Both the position numbers and the translations under genes were made by a program. Positions 22,946 to 35,642 of a stretch of DNA of 64,000 nucleotides are shown in pieces. The stretch comes from Pomphorhynchus laevis (taxonomy: Eukaryota > Acanthocephala > Palaeacanthocephala > Echinorhynchida > Pomphorhynchidae), in the NCBI GenBank assembly GCA_012934845.2, contig WNNJ02003223.1, positions 116,324 to 180,323 on the forward strand, in the 5' to 3' direction. How positions within the stretch are numbered: position 1 is the stretch's first letter; each line of letters begins with the position of its first letter. The notes under the pieces are model-generated. The model saw only the letters and a list, made by a program, of their open reading frames with translations, was not told where the DNA came from and ran no database searches.

Positions 22946-23394
22946 ACGTACAATCAAATCAGCTAACTGAGTCTACGTATTTAATATAATTATAAAATTA
23001 ACAAAACATATTAATGCTAAATCAAAATTTAATAATTAAATAATAAAATAAATAATTGTTATAAGATTTTTTATAATTTAAATCATATATATGGATAATA
23101 AATAATATACTTTGCATTGTTATATAATTATAAAATTAACAAAACATATTAATGGTAAATCAAATTTTAATAATTAAATAATAAAATAAATAATTGTTTT
23201 TAAATTTTCTATAATTTAAATCAAGTTAAAAAAAAATTGAAATATAAGATTATATAAGATTAAATCTTATAATAATATAATATGAGATTAAATCTTATAA
23301 TAATATAAGATTTTATGCAATTTATATTTATATAACGATAAAATTTATCATTAAAAATTGATTGTTCACTCATTTTTAAATTGTATTTAATTGG

Positions 23395-23550
23395 TGGATA
23401 GAGTGAAATTATTATTTTCATTAGAAGTCAAATTTTCGATAGCAAACTGATTTCATCCTCAGGACAAAATTATGAGGATGATAGCAGTTAACTATCGAAA
23501 CTTGACTTTTAATAAAAATAATAATTTCAATCTCTTCACTAATTAAATAT
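23395..23550. repeat. Foldback (MITE-like) inverted repeat
   Basis: Two arms of about 65 bases (from gtgaaattattatttt to catcctca, and its inverse) face each other across about 10 bases, with roughly 85 percent pairing judged by eye. There is no ORF. It sits within PLE non-coding DNA and could be a MITE-like foldback or an inverted duplication. Confidence 0.7.
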
Positions 23551-24060
23551 AATAAAATTTATTATTAAAATTAAAAATAAAAATCAATTTTTATGAATTG
23601 ACAAATAAATAATACGCGTTGTTTTTGAATAAGAAATAGAGGTCATCAGGATGAACTGTCATGTTATTATTGCAGTTATTAGCAGTTTATTATAGCTATT
23701 ATTTAAAATGAATATAAATAATTATAATATAAATAATTAAATATAATTATAAAAAGATTGAAAAACATTAAAAGAGATCAAGGCTAATGAAACCGATGAG
23801 TTAAGTAAGCCTCTTAAGTTTCGTTCACACATCATCAACAGAAATCATACAAAGAATCAAATCATATACCTGAGTCTATGTATTTTATACGTAGACTATT
23901 ATTTTATAGAAATTAAAAATAAAGATAAACAATTATAAATAATAAATAATTATATACGATTTTATACAATTTATATTTATACAAATTCAGATAAAAATAA
24001 TATATAATTAATTTTTTAATAACTTTCGCTATGTGCATTCAAATGGAATAAAATTTGAAT

Positions 24061-24379
24061 ATGTGAATTAAACACGAATGATCTTCTAGTGTACGAAATT
24101 TCATTTAACCAAATCAGTAAATAAAAGATAATTGTAGATTATATTAATTTTTTCACAATAATGTATGTATGAAAAATAATTAAATGACTATCCATAATAT
24201 ATCATAGTTCAATTGTGAGTATAATGCCGACATTCGTAATTTCAAACCGATAATGAATTGTATAATAATAAGATTTTATTGCATGCAAAACAACAGGATA
24301 AATAGGTTAACATAATGGTAAATAGGAAAACAAAAAATTACAAATATCGTCAAAACGTCTTGAGTGTTTTCTTCTATAA
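24061..24379. other. AT-rich spacer
   Basis: No feature recognised. Confidence 0.4.
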
Positions 24380-27200
24380 AGACGGGTAAGAGGGATCAGA
24401 TCTATACAGCTTTCACCAGAGCGCAGCCTTACGTCTAAAGGGTCCAGTCTATGCGTACTACGGTAAGTAATCTCGAAACGAGGCGCTTAAGAAACCTTGG
24501 TCTTTGCTCTGGGGAACCTTCTTTTGCGTCCTATGCACCTGCGTCCGGAGAACAGGGCTGTGATATCATCAGCGTATATCACTATGTGTTCATCACATTT
24601 AAATGTCTTAAAGAGTACGATAGAAGCAGCGAGATATAAGATAAGAGAAAGTGGAGACCCTTTAGGCACACCTGTAATAGGATATAGCTGAGGCGTATTA
24701 GGGTCTATCGTAAAAGAACTGTTTGGTGTGCAGCAGTATCTCCACCCTGTTAACAATTCTTGCAGACAACCCGAGGGACCTAAGAGAAGAGATAAGAAAG
24801 AATGGAAATACGGTCAAATGCAGCGGAAAAATCAAGGAAAACAGCCACAACGAGTTGATGACTATTATCATGACAGAACCAGTGCACCTCGCCAACTGCA
24901 GAATGAACCGAGCGACTTTTGGCAAACCCATGGAAATAAGGTGGGATTCAATTTCACCTACTAAGATGGTCACGGATTCTACGCGCAAGCGCTTTTTTGT
25001 AGATGGAGATGAGGGAGTTTGGTATCGAAATAAGGCGCAAACTTTTAGAACATAAGACAGCTTTTCCTTTGCTAAAAATATTCTGCGGCTTATATTAATG
25101 ACGGCCACATAGGATGTTGAGGCTTACAGCATAGTGATGGCGAATTATCTTCATTGATCAACTTTTAAAAGCCTTTAGAAACGAAAAGAGAGTGTGGCAT
25201 GGGATATGGAAGTGCCCGGAAGTGGACCTCATGCGTTCAGGATATCGGTAACCGATAAATTCCTGCTTCTGGGGTCACTCTATGGCGGGATTGGTTGAGG
25301 ATATTGAGTAGCGTCATAATTGTGTATGGTTAGTAACTCCTCCAAATCTTTGTCAAAGCTCATCTTGCCAATTCAACCAGATGATCTCTCCTTCCAGCAG
25401 ACAAACTTATCCTTTAATATTTTCCAAAAGAAAGACCTTGATGGATTAAGACGAGCAATACTCGCCTAATCTCTACTCAGTTGAAACTTATATCTAGAGG
25501 TCCAGTATTCTTACGAAAAGCCATGCATGAGGAAAACATAGAGATTAGGAAGGTTTAGTATTTTAGCTAGGACCTTGAGTTTTGTTGGAGTGGGATTGAA
25601 TAAACGACATTTATGGATGATCAAAGTATCGCGGTAACTTGAGAAGAAAGACAGGAATTAAATCTGGTCAGACTCGCATTTTCTACAACTGGGAAGGGTC
25701 GGATCGCTGCGAGGAAGAAGGGCTACTCTGATAGGATTAGTAAAACCTCCTCAACAGCAGCGTGTCTTCCTCTTACCGCCAACGAAATAAGTCATGCGAG
25801 GTGGACAGTTGTTGGCGCGACTGCTCAACACAAGTAGGCTTTAGCAACCCCTTTCGTGTAGCAGTAGTATGTCGAGGAGAGAATTTGTTTTTATGGAATA
25901 AGAGCTAGGAGATAGTTGTTTATGAATAAAACATACGTTCCTGGATCTGCGATGTGCTGGATTAATCCAACGACAATTTATGTCGCTGAAGTCACCAACT
26001 AACATGTCATAGCCGCTACTTAATATACAATCCAGGAGGTCACGGTTCTCGTGAATCTCTCCTGGCCGTATATAAATATTGGCTATACTGATGCGTTTAC
26101 CGTTCTTCCAGTGTTATAGCTAAACAAGGTATGGTTGGACAAGAATAATTTAATAAATCGTATGATCTTAAGTGAATTTAACTAAGGTTAATAGTCCTTG
26201 AGGAGAAGAAGAGTTAGATGGGGTTATGTACTGAGTAAAGTGGGAGATTATGTGCTTTAGTATTAACCGAGTCATGTCCTGGAGATACCGGATAAATCTA
26301 GTTTCCTGAATGACTACAACATCTGCATCTCGACCAAATAAAATGCTAAGGGTAGAAACACCTATCCAATTCCACTGAAAACGGTTTGGAATTCCTCTCA
26401 TGCAGAAGTGTCACTAGAAGGGACAGCAGAACCCTCTAGTTAGGCCCAGAGAAGGAAAGGATAGCCTTCTCGGTGTCCAGCCCTAATGGCGTGATCACTG
26501 ACCACTCCTTCGCAAGTAAGGTTGACATCGTCATATCCCACGCTAAACCAGTGTTTGTCCTGCTTCCGCAGTTTTGTAGGTACTGTTTTACTGAACGAGG
26601 ATCGTTTGTTAGATTGGTTAAGTAGTGGTGTTACAACATTATTCGACAACGTCTGTAATAAGACGGCGTCAGTAAGATTTTTCAAAAGCGTCATGATATA
26701 TGCCATTTGCTCTGATATTTTGACATCTACCAGCTTTATTATTTCAGCAAACCATAGTCCAGCCCTTTTGGTAACCGTTGAACCCACAAGGGATGTCGAT
26801 CATGAATGGTGATTAGTTGCATCGGTTGCGTACAGTTTTTGATATTCTTTGAATTTTGTGCATTTCCGCTACTAGGCCGGGTGCTGTAGATTACAATTGG
26901 TGCAGCAAAGAGCTGCGCTGTAGGAAGCAGGGTAGTCCTCGTCATTCAAGGCGCAGACACGCAGCACCTTTTTTATGGCAAGACTAAACCCAGTACCCCA
27001 GGCTGTGGCATTGGTTATCGTGAGAACATGTAAATTCTTCTGCGCTGATATATGTGAAACGCAGGTTGCAACCCATGAAAAGGATTGCAACTGGAGTTGG
27101 CCAGTAGCCTGGCGTTATCAGCGCTTGTGTTCGCAAAATCGATCAGAAGTGGAGTATTATTCTTCCTCCTGATACATCTAATGTTTGAAAGCTGAAAATC
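24380..27200 (-). mobile_element. I/Jockey-like LINE, degenerate
   Basis: The minus strand shows, from 5' to 3': zinc-knuckle-like ORF1 remains at about 27.1-26.9 kb (ALNDEDYPASY, then CTNCNLQHPA); the endonuclease start at 26401-26168 (QWNWIG, then DADVVVIQETRF); and the RT at 24.97-24.49 kb (FFLISSLRSLGLSARIVN, then GVPKGSPLSLILY, then the catalytic IVIYADDITAL). Several frame changes separate the parts, so it is dead. The motifs fit the I/R1/Jockey side of the LINE tree better than CR1 or RTE. Exact clade unknown. Confidence 0.65.
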
Positions 27201-27399
27201 ATTTTACAGTTAGAGAATATTTTTTCTAAAGAAGATTACAGGTTTGAAATCTTTATTGTTACCTGCTTAGGCTTAAAAATGATTTTAGCTATGTTATTTA
27301 GATATCGTTTGCCGAACTTAACACAATATTTTGCCAAGTCATCGGACGAGAAGTAAACTCGATAGCTTGTACCTTCCGACTTGGCGAAGTTAAATAGAA

Positions 27400-28020
27400 T
27401 CCAATGTTTTGTAAATTTATTTATAAAATTCCTCAGATAACAGTTATCGTGATCCTTCGAGCCATGGGGACAATTGGGTACATTATCACCAGATTGACAG
27501 ATTTCTTGATAGGTGGAAGTACCTCTGTAGATGATGTATTTGCAGAATTTAAACCACTAACCTGCATTTTGCTTGATTTTTTAGTCATTTTGCTAGAGTT
27601 TTGTTTTTCTCGTTATTCTTTAATGCTTCGATAGTATTTTTTAACATAATAATTTTATTAAAATCTTTTGACATAGAAGATTAGAGCTTTTCGTTAGTAT
27701 GCACATTTGATGATCTCGCATGCTCGTCGTGGTTTGACGCCCTTCCAAAACCACCGTGACCGGAATCAACGACATCCATGGTGTCCACACCACTCATATC
27801 CTCAAAGTCTTTGTCCTCACCGCCATCCGAAATCTTATCATCTGTGGGCTTTCCCGACGCACGCATTTTATCCATTTCTTTGTCGTCGATCTTTTTCTTG
27901 ACAGTTCGCTTTTTCTTTGAAGTCTCAACTATGGCGTCCGCCGCCTGTCTCGCCAAATCAACATCATCAGTGATCAGGAAGTCACCAAAAATCGCGCCCG
28001 ACATGACTTGCCGCACGTCT
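27400..28020 (-). CDS. Acidic/basic charged ORF, unrecognised
   Basis: 28016-27681 encodes 111 residues. The start is ordinary (GAIFGDFLITDDVDLARQAA), followed by a lysine-rich stretch (SKKKRTVKKKIDDKEMDKM) and an Asp/Gly-rich acidic end. Two short minus-strand frames follow, one opening at 27672 and another whose ATGA overlaps the stop of the previous frame near 27590. It may be ORF1 of the LINE just downstream, or a host exon; there is no decisive motif. The upstream DNA repeats acgt(a/g)cggcaagt twice. Confidence 0.3.
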
Positions 28021-28049
28021 TTTTAACTTGCCGTACGTTTTTTTGTTGC

Positions 28050-30655
28050 ATTCCCTAATTTTTTAATAATAAATTGTTTTATATCCAAAATATCACAATC
28101 TTATGCATTTTTAAAAGTGAAATTGCATTGTAATATGCAGCACTTAGTTGCCTTACAATATCAAGTGATTCCAGAACTATAATTCATCGTTTGAATTTTA
28201 TATTAAGAATTTTAATAGCGGATTTAGTAGATGATCGCGTAAATATACATTTTAGACGCTCTGAAGCTTATTAAAGAAGGCTGGAGGGCGATTTCAATTG
28301 AAAGTATAAGGTTTGAATATCCGTTGTTAATTTCAAAGTTATCATTCTTATCACCGAGACGTTCAGTTTATACAATAACATTTAATGTATTCGTGTTCAT
28401 ATTCAGAGGTTCATGTATGACAGAACTGCCTCCAATTGCTCCGAAAATGCTTTTAACTTTTAATTTACAGATTTCAGGTATAACTAAAAACTATAAATTG
28501 AAGCATTTTACATCATTTGCTTTTGGATCGGGTTTTTCTAATTATAAATAAACTTTGCATTTGAGGTACTGAACAGAATAGAGAGAACGATTAAAATCTC
28601 AATTAAAATAAAAACTTGATCAAAACTACGTATTTCTATACACAACAGTAAAAATGTTAAATACACGCTAAAGCGTGCCTGTTAGAGGTCGCTCGAGACG
28701 GAAACCTTCCAACTTAACGATACTAAAATATCACAAACTATACAATTTTTTCCTGTAATTATTACAAAATAAAACAAGCTTGAAATACACGCTAAATGAA
28801 AATATTTAACGTTGTGTCTGTTCTACTTCCCTGGCAAAAAAAAATTTGTTATTTAACGAGGCAAAGGTGTGTTTTACTTCTGTTGTTTATTGTCTACGAA
28901 ACAGCTAAACAGGTAAATTGCTTTTATATCATAGCACATTAATAAAAAAATCGCATCAGCTTAGTATAATTTGCAACAATAAATACCTTGTTTTAAAAAT
29001 TTATCAACTCTCCTCTGTTCATTTATTTAGTCATTCAGCTTTAAACACTTAAATGATTTCTTTATTTTTTGTATTTGATAATTTAGTCATCATATCGTAT
29101 GGTTCGCAAAGCTGGCAATACAAGTTTATTGTACTTACATGAAAAGAACAAAGTTCTTGTTTGAATTATGTATTATTTGAATCAATGCTAAGAATTACTG
29201 CCGGTAGATAAATTACTGATAATTACTAATTAATTAATTATTAATTACTAATAATTACTATTGGCTCTTTGTGTCCACTTGCGATATGGAATTCTGACCA
29301 CCATTTTATAAATTTTATTAGCTATTTAACAGCTTAAAATGCTCATACTTTAATTGTGTAACAATTTGTTCTGAACTTAGATCTTTTGTAGAAAGTCTCT
29401 TCCAATAAGCATCCCGTTACTGCTTAAAAGACGAAAAATCTAATTCGTATCAAAATGTAAATTAATGTCATTTGCAAATCTAAGCAAGTCCCATTCGCTC
29501 GGACTTGTTGTTAGTTGGCCTAATGTTTCGCATCGAGACGCACAATATCGAAGGTATCATCCGTTGTCGTGCATGGACGAATCAGTTGATACTGTGCAAT
29601 TAGCTCATTCTCCTCTAGCGAAAACGTGAATTAGCCAGTTGGGCTGGCCATCGACACGAGGAATCTAGAAACTCAATAGTTTAGTTGCTATCCACGTTCG
29701 CCAAGTTGATCATGGCCTCCAGCACAGCATCTAGCGTTTTATTTACTTGAGATTCTTTAGTCCCCAGTGTGCCATCGCTATCCATCTAGTTTGTGTTCTA
29801 CTCGTGACAATTGATTTAATAATTTCAAAAAATGATTATTTAAAAAATTAATTATATAATAAAAATTATTGTCAAATTACTAATACATTATTCCAGTTCA
29901 CAAAGCTGTAAGATTAAATTCAAGTTCTTCGTCATAAAATTAATTAATAATTAATTAATCTTAGTCCAAACTTTTTTTTTAAAGTACTAACCGGTTTCGA
30001 GTGTTGACGCGAAGTATCCTCTCAAATGCTGATTTCATTGCTTCATTCACGAGTATTACAACTTCATCTGTCTGATACAACATAAGATGATTATTACTGT
30101 AGTCAAACTGCTCATAAAGTATCCTATGCGATTGTAAGAAGATAATGACCGAATTCTTGATGTGTATTTAAACAAATTTTAGAAATTTCAAGCAAATTCA
30201 TGATTGCGTATATTTAAGGTTGATAAAATAATAAATTGAATCTAGAGGATTCAAAGATAACTTTGATAAGTTTGTAACACTTCAACAAAATACTTTATTA
30301 CGTGGAGGGATGTGTTTCTAAAATCTCAAATTTATGTATTAGCGGTAGAGGTCCCTAATAAAAGATCCGAACTTTTTTACCGGCATTAATTTTATACACG
30401 AAAACAAAATATTACTTATTGCTTTTAACAATATAGTCAAAATTATTTAGTAATTTTTAAACTCGTTATTAAAAGTAATATATCTAGATGCAAATTAGCT
30501 CAAAGTAAAAATTGATGTATAGCTGGTGACTGTATTTTATAGGGATCCCGTCCTTGTGCAATATTTAGTAGTTTATTTAACCATACGATAAACATATGTT
30601 ATCAAGAAATGATTTGCTTTAATTTTTAAAACATAAGATTTTAACTATGTATATG
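28050..30655. other. Long gene-free AT-rich block
   Basis: No LINE, PLE or host coding motif was recognised in 2.6 kb. 29480-29820 is somewhat more GC-rich and could be an unrecognised exon or element, but its frames are short. A 75-codon frame at 28324-28551 shows no family signature. Confidence 0.4.
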
Positions 30656-30659
30656 GCAT

Positions 30660-31030
30660 ATGTCGAATGATGTGGTAGGTTATCCCACCGATGTAATCAC
30701 TAGGCGGGTAGATCAGTTGCGGGGACATAGCAGAGTCTTGTATAAATTTGGATTTAGCAGATTACCAAAAGTGTATAGACTCTTGAGAAGAAGAATTAAA
30801 ATGTGGGATTCGTTGCCCTAGGAAGTCGTTGCAGCCCCCAGTTTGATAACGTTTAAATCACGATGCTAGAAATAGATACGTGAACAATGCCACCATTCAA
30901 CACTACCATTGGAATACCCTAATTAGCTACGTTGACTGACCATTTGCTTTTGTTTTATTATTTTTATTTTTTTTGGACTCTGCCTGAATAGCCTTGTGGC
31001 TTTGGTATGTATTGGAATAATAATAACAAC
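30660..31030 (+). mobile_element. CR1-like LINE 3' end
   Basis: The translation GYPTDVITRRVDQLRGHSRVL, then RLPKVYRLL and IKMWDSLP, matches the C-terminal tail of the CR1 ORF2 at 41.6-41.8 kb (ADGFPLGVVRFRDNSRLRGH, then VDVWNSLP). The 3' UTR keeps the rule 'gcctgaatagccttgtggct' seen as a related word at 41.9 kb, and ends in an AAT-rich tail. A 5'-truncated copy. Confidence 0.7.
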
Positions 31031-31279
31031 AAGTCGAATAACTATTAAAACACCAAAACCAAAAAACGTTAAGTCTAAGTATTTGATAATAAAGATAATC
31101 GTTCCACTACCATCACGGGTTAAATTCAAAATCAAAAATAATTTGCATTTAATTTGTTCAATGTTTAAAAGAATTTATCCAGATGAAGGTTAAAAACAGT
31201 AGATGAGTCGGATACCATAATGACCAGAATCAAAGAACGTAAGGACAAATGTATATATGTGCTGATCAGCTAGTAAAGA

Positions 31280-31375
31280 CTTATTATTAGTATTGACATT
31301 TAAACAGCATACAAAAGCATAGCTTAATTGGCTGGTTCACTGCAAAAATAATCAAAATAAATAAATAAAAATCTT
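31280..31375 (-). mobile_element. CR1-like 3' UTR piece
   Basis: aagcatagcttaattggctg and its surroundings match the 3' end of the minus-strand CR1 at 47.8 kb. The adjoining coding part resumes at 32.40-32.22 kb, so younger sequence seems to have entered between the two. Confidence 0.55.
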
Positions 31376-31408
31376 CACAAATATAAAATGATATTTGTGA
31401 TATTTATG

Positions 31409-31446
31409 ATATCAAGTCCATATTCCATATGGACTTGATCGATATC
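31409..31446. repeat. Perfect palindrome
   Basis: gatatcaagtccatat and its inverse surround tcc, with one extra base in the right arm. Non-coding. Confidence 0.8.
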
Positions 31447-31649
31447 AAATTTTAACAGACAAAATATTACAATGGATCTTCGCTAAATCTGCTGATCGTA
31501 AAAAGCTTTTATACCGCGAATGTATTTCAAGGCTTAGATCAAAAATCCATAGCAATTAGTTCAACGGTTTGCCTACGTGTTATGTTTGTATGCATTCTTG
31601 TTTAAATACAATAAAAAATGTTTCTATATAATCTATCATTATATAATAT

Positions 31650-32060
31650 ATAATAATGGTCCTACTCAAATCGCACAATCCATACTTGACCGACTCAACA
31701 TATACTGTATCGAGAACTGCCTTACTGTCAGCATTCTGAAAACCAAAGCGGTCAAATATAGCCGTAGAGGTCTACTTGCTAATTCCGATAAACTTTAGCT
31801 AGACTGTCCACTATTGAATTTATCAGCTCTTATAAATATCCAGGGTTCATCTAGGGTCCCGTAGGGGTCCATATATAGGTCTATCTTGAAGTCCATACGC
31901 ATATCGAAAACTGTCAAATGTATGCTTAAACGGTTCCCTTCGATTCTTTAAGGTTATGCTAGAACCCATGATAACTTACGCTCTACCTGCAATATGGTCA
32001 GATATTTCAAGTATCAACTTTAAGTAATTAGATACATTTAAGTGGCGCTTCAACCTAAAA
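31650..32060 (+). mobile_element. LINE RT fragment (post-YADD), copy A
   Basis: The translation LNIYCIENCLTVSILKTKAV, then SRRGLLANSDKL, then SALINIQG matches the thumb region after the RT catalytic site in Jockey/CR1-type LINEs (usually NxxKTK and YKYLG). A homologous copy lies at 32.57-33.06 kb. Short and broken. Confidence 0.55.
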
Positions 32061-32219
32061 CCCAAAATTTATCCATTCCACGCCTATTGCTGCAATTACA
32101 TCAATTGCTTCAACCATTGTAAATCATGGAGAAAGAGCGAGCATCATTTAATGATGATCATCTTAAAAATCTTCAAGCTGATCATCATCTAGCTGATCAT
32201 CTTGCAAGCATCTTCATCG

Positions 32220-32560
32220 CTTCCCCTATTGGCAAATTCTTTTTAAATTAGGCTAAGCTGTTACAATAAACTGTTGTATCTTTAAGCTTATTCCATAATC
32301 CGACGAATCGACTATCAAATTGGACAGCTTTTGATTTCCTTACCCCATTTTAGCAGGATCAGGCCATGACCTCGGAGCACATCCGAGGAAACACCAGTTG
32401 CTATTCAGTGTTTCACTACCATCATAACCCGCTGGCTATCCACGGCTGCTTAGTGGACCACATCGTGGTTTATGTCGCAGCTAACCCATATATCCATGGG
32501 CCGTTCCTTTATCCGCAACCCGGAGGACGCGCTGGATAGCCCCAGCTAGGCCACCATAAT
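32220..32560 (-). mobile_element. CR1-like 3' coding piece plus GC-rich segment
   Basis: 32280-32400 matches the C-terminal end of the minus-strand CR1 at 47.97-48.07 kb (shared atcaaattggacagct, then ccatg.cctcgga). 32400-32560 is GC-rich, unlike its flanks, with no recognised frame; it may be the 5' end of another element. Confidence 0.5.
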
Positions 32561-32569
32561 CTATTATTA

Positions 32570-33060
32570 TATAATATATAATAATGGTCCTGCTTATACT
32601 TTCTGACTCTACTCAAATCGCACAATCCATAATTGGCCGCTCAAAATATACTTTATCGAAAACGACATTACTGAAACCCAAAGCCATCAAATTTCGCAGT
32701 GGAGGATGCCTTGATAATTCCGATAAACTTTCGCTAGACTGTCGACTATCGAATTAATCAGCTCTTATAAATATCTAGGGGACCATCTAACCTCCACATG
32801 ATCATTTAGTCTCCACTTTTAACAAAAATCATGTAAAGTATTATTGGTCACATATGCATATCGAAAACTGTCAAATTTATCCTTACACGGTTCCCTTCAA
32901 TTCTTTAACGTTATACTAGAACTCATGATAACTTGCGCCCCACCTGCAATATGGTCAGATCTTTCAAGTATCAACTTTAAGTAATTAGATACACTTAAGT
33001 AGCGCTTCAAGCTAAAACCCAAAATTTATCCATCCCACGCCTATTGTAGCAATCACAATC
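32570..33060 (+). mobile_element. LINE RT fragment (post-YADD), copy B
   Basis: Parallel to 31650-32060 over about 480 bases with scattered differences: shared tataataatggtcctrct start, KTKAV-type region, then a common stretch around tcaacttt.agtaattaga. The two are direct repeats about 920 bases apart, separated by CR1 debris. Confidence 0.6.
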
Positions 33061-33689
33061 AATATAACCCCTATCGTTAGGCCATCGACAATATTCTCAT
33101 CTCCCTACAACATCCGAATTCAAACAACACACTAAACAATTTACTACTTAGCTTTTTGCAATCGACCTCAAATACCTTGAAATCACTATGTCATAAACCT
33201 TACGCAAATAAAAGGCAATGGTTATGCAAAATTATATTTTGCATAACCTGTATCCAATACCACGATCGTTCTAATTATTGCCGCCGTACAAATTTGTCAC
33301 AGTCCACCCATTTCTCATCTGTTTCATTGACCTTTCCAAATTGTCACTCAAGCAAATTGATTCGCTAATTATTGACCTTACCAACACCCTTGGCCCAAAC
33401 CAACTAATTTCAATGCAATTGTTAAGCCAGGCAGTCGAACAAGTGACCGGCAATTCAAATCATAGTCAATGACTTTTGATTTCATGAATGTTTTTTGTTG
33501 TATTTTATTATTTTTGTATATGTGCATTTTTGTTTTCCGCATCATGTCTTAAGGCACAGTGGCGTAATAAATATTCACAGATTATTATATAAAATTAATA
33601 TTCTGTTACCATATAAAATATTATTATATAATAACTGAAATATAGGAATTGGACAAGCCTTTACAAAATCCACAAATACAATAGCATAT
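33061..33689. repeat. Gene-free block with a palindrome
   Basis: 33221-33249 is a perfect palindrome (ggttatgcaaaat and its inverse around tat). No coding family recognised in overlapping short frames near 33.3 kb. Confidence 0.6.
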
Positions 33690-34200
33690 TGAGATACGAG
33701 CATAATACGGGCTTGATACTAATATTTTCCAACGTCCAAAAAAGAGTTGAATGACTTAGAAAATATTCTTCGTCGTGACAGCAAACTGTGTTTAAGTTGT
33801 TCTCATATGAGTTATCGCGTTAGACTTAAAACTTTGGTATGATGACTGTGCACCAAAGACTGTCATCCTAGATATGTTAGTAATGTGGCATATCGCCAAC
33901 GGTTCGGATGGATATCCTACCCATTCAGTGGTTATCAACGATAGACGATGCCACAGAGGTCATCCCCTGTTGTTGAGGATATCGTCACATGATCGCAATT
34001 CACGGTTGGATCGGTTGTCTCATCGTTGTGCAAATGCTTGGAATCGACTACCGTCGGAAATCGTAATGGTCACAGACGTTAAGACATTCAAGACTGCTCC
34101 CATAAATTGGACGATTAACGGCGGGAATAATGAAGACTACCCTTTTATTGATATTTTTATGTTGTTTTTTGTGTATATAATGATGTTTTTTTGTGATCGA
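33690..34200 (+). mobile_element. CR1-like LINE 3' end
   Basis: The frame at 33874-34308 contains MWHIANGSDGYPTHSVVI, then CHRGHPLLLR, then ANAWNRLPSEIV. This is the standard C-terminal tail of CR1-type ORF2 (compare the copy at 41.6-41.8 kb). The 3' UTR keeps the gcaaaacggctttatagtc-like word. 5'-truncated. Confidence 0.7.
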
Positions 34201-34323
34201 GCAAAACGGCTTTATAGTCAATGCTTGCTTGTAATTTTTTTTAAGAAAATAATGTATTACAAAATTACATTTCGTAATAACGGATTTACGCGGTCATATG
34301 TGAAATAATCGACATTGCTGATT

Positions 34324-35475
34324 TCAGTTCATGATTGGCTTTCCCCTTGTTAAACGTGGAGATCGTAGACACGCAGAGGCGGCCGGAGCCAGTTCAAACG
34401 AGATTATTTTCTTCAGCAGCGAGAGAGATTCCGCATATTTGCCTTCCGAACTGCTGGAGTTTTCTGCGATTTGTAAGGCCAATCTTTTTAAAACAAGAAG
34501 TCCGTCCCTACCAAAGCCCCCGGATGCCGAAAACACTAGGGGTACAAACTTTGCAGTTCGAATATCTCCACCCGTTCGCTGTATTTGGCTCTTTCCTATT
34601 TCTCATTGTACTCAAAGGCGGAATCGGTACTCTTACTGGTAATCGATTGAGCAAGTATTGAAAATATATTTACGTCAAAAAAGGTACGCTCAAATCGACT
34701 GCACTCGAGACCAGAACATACTATGTCCAGATGGGCTTTGTCGTCCCGAGTGGTAATTGAAGCTTCGAACTCCATTTCGGCTAGGACGGGCGATAATGTA
34801 GGCTCTATCCCAACAACCGAACAGACTCCAGTAAGCTCCTTTGCGATAATGTTTCTGATTGCATCGTGGCGAATCGATGGTAAACCTCCACGTTTACACG
34901 CCAAGGCATGGGTCAGGTTTTGGGAGGCTCCACATATACAATTGATTCCATTCAAACAATATGGAGTCCACCCATATCATGTGCAAAGCCCATCTCTGAA
35001 CAGGGTTGCAGTTAATCGAAACTGTTGGTTGACGAGGGGCAATGAACTCAGCCATGCATATGCTCCTTCTCTTGATGCATGTGATATTACCTGGGAAACA
35101 TTTCTGTCACTCTGAAATGATACTTGACGAAAGTGATTACTCATCACATTCCAACGTTCGTTCGCAAGTCCTTTTAACGTTCTTGCCTGTAACTCCCGTA
35201 AATCTACTCCAATTAGACTAGATTTGTAAGTATCACTGAGGGTCCTAGAAGAGATGTACGCCCTATTCGCAGAGACTGGTGTGTATATAATTCCCAGCCC
35301 TCCCAAACCAAGTGGGGATGTCACTACTCTGATCCACTCTTCGTTCAAAACTTGATTCGTTATTGAGGGAATCAAGCGATCGATAAGAGCACTTTGGAGA
35401 GGCTCCAGGTCTGATGGCATGCAATCAACTGTCCTCGTGAAGTGCGACCATTTAAATTGAACTGATTTTGTCAAA
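34324..35475 (-). mobile_element. R2-nuclease-type LINE, C-terminal half
   Basis: Minus strand, two frames (35558-34977 and 34955-34596) plus a third to 34324. Order: the post-RT region (KWSHFTRTV, then SPLGLGGLGI), the AYAWLSSLPL block, and a zinc motif CICG...HALAC (C-x-C, H-x3-C). Next are IRHDAIRNIIA and IEPTL, then the PD-(D/E)XK-like positions LDIVCSG and ERTFFDV, and the tail FVPLVFSASGGF followed by KKIISFEL. CCHC followed by RHN/RHD and a D...E...DV nuclease is the hallmark of R2-group LINEs. The RT itself is missing, so the copy is 5'-truncated. Two or three frame breaks. Same family as 3.2-3.8 kb. Confidence 0.75.
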
Positions 35476-35642
35476 CCAGTATATGTTTTTTTTGGATTTT
35501 TTAAATATAAACCAGTATATATAATATACTTATTAGTGATTATAGTATATATAATCACTTAACTTAATTCCTCTCATTTAAGAACAAGATGCGGAGTGGC
35601 AAAACTAATGCTGTTGGGTCCGAGCACACACGCCAACAATCG

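Larger units (their letters stand above)
20630..24060. repeat. Cluster of PLE-associated non-coding units
   Basis: An AT-rich unit of about 300-350 bases recurs here many times. It starts with a word like aactgagtctacgtatttta, passes through aaataaaaatcaatttttatga, and ends with gaggttatcaggaggaact and a ggccaaatacatgctaa-like word. Copies or parts begin near 20640, 21590, 21890, 22950 and 23870. The same unit flanks the PLE at 58.1-59.3 kb, which identifies it as PLE terminal or non-coding sequence. 20769 onward and 21727 onward share about 129 identical bases. Confidence 0.65.

Noticed and set aside
32400-32560. HDV-like ribozyme at the start of an RTE
   Set aside because: GC-rich with some complementary words, but the nested double pseudoknot could not be formed by eye.
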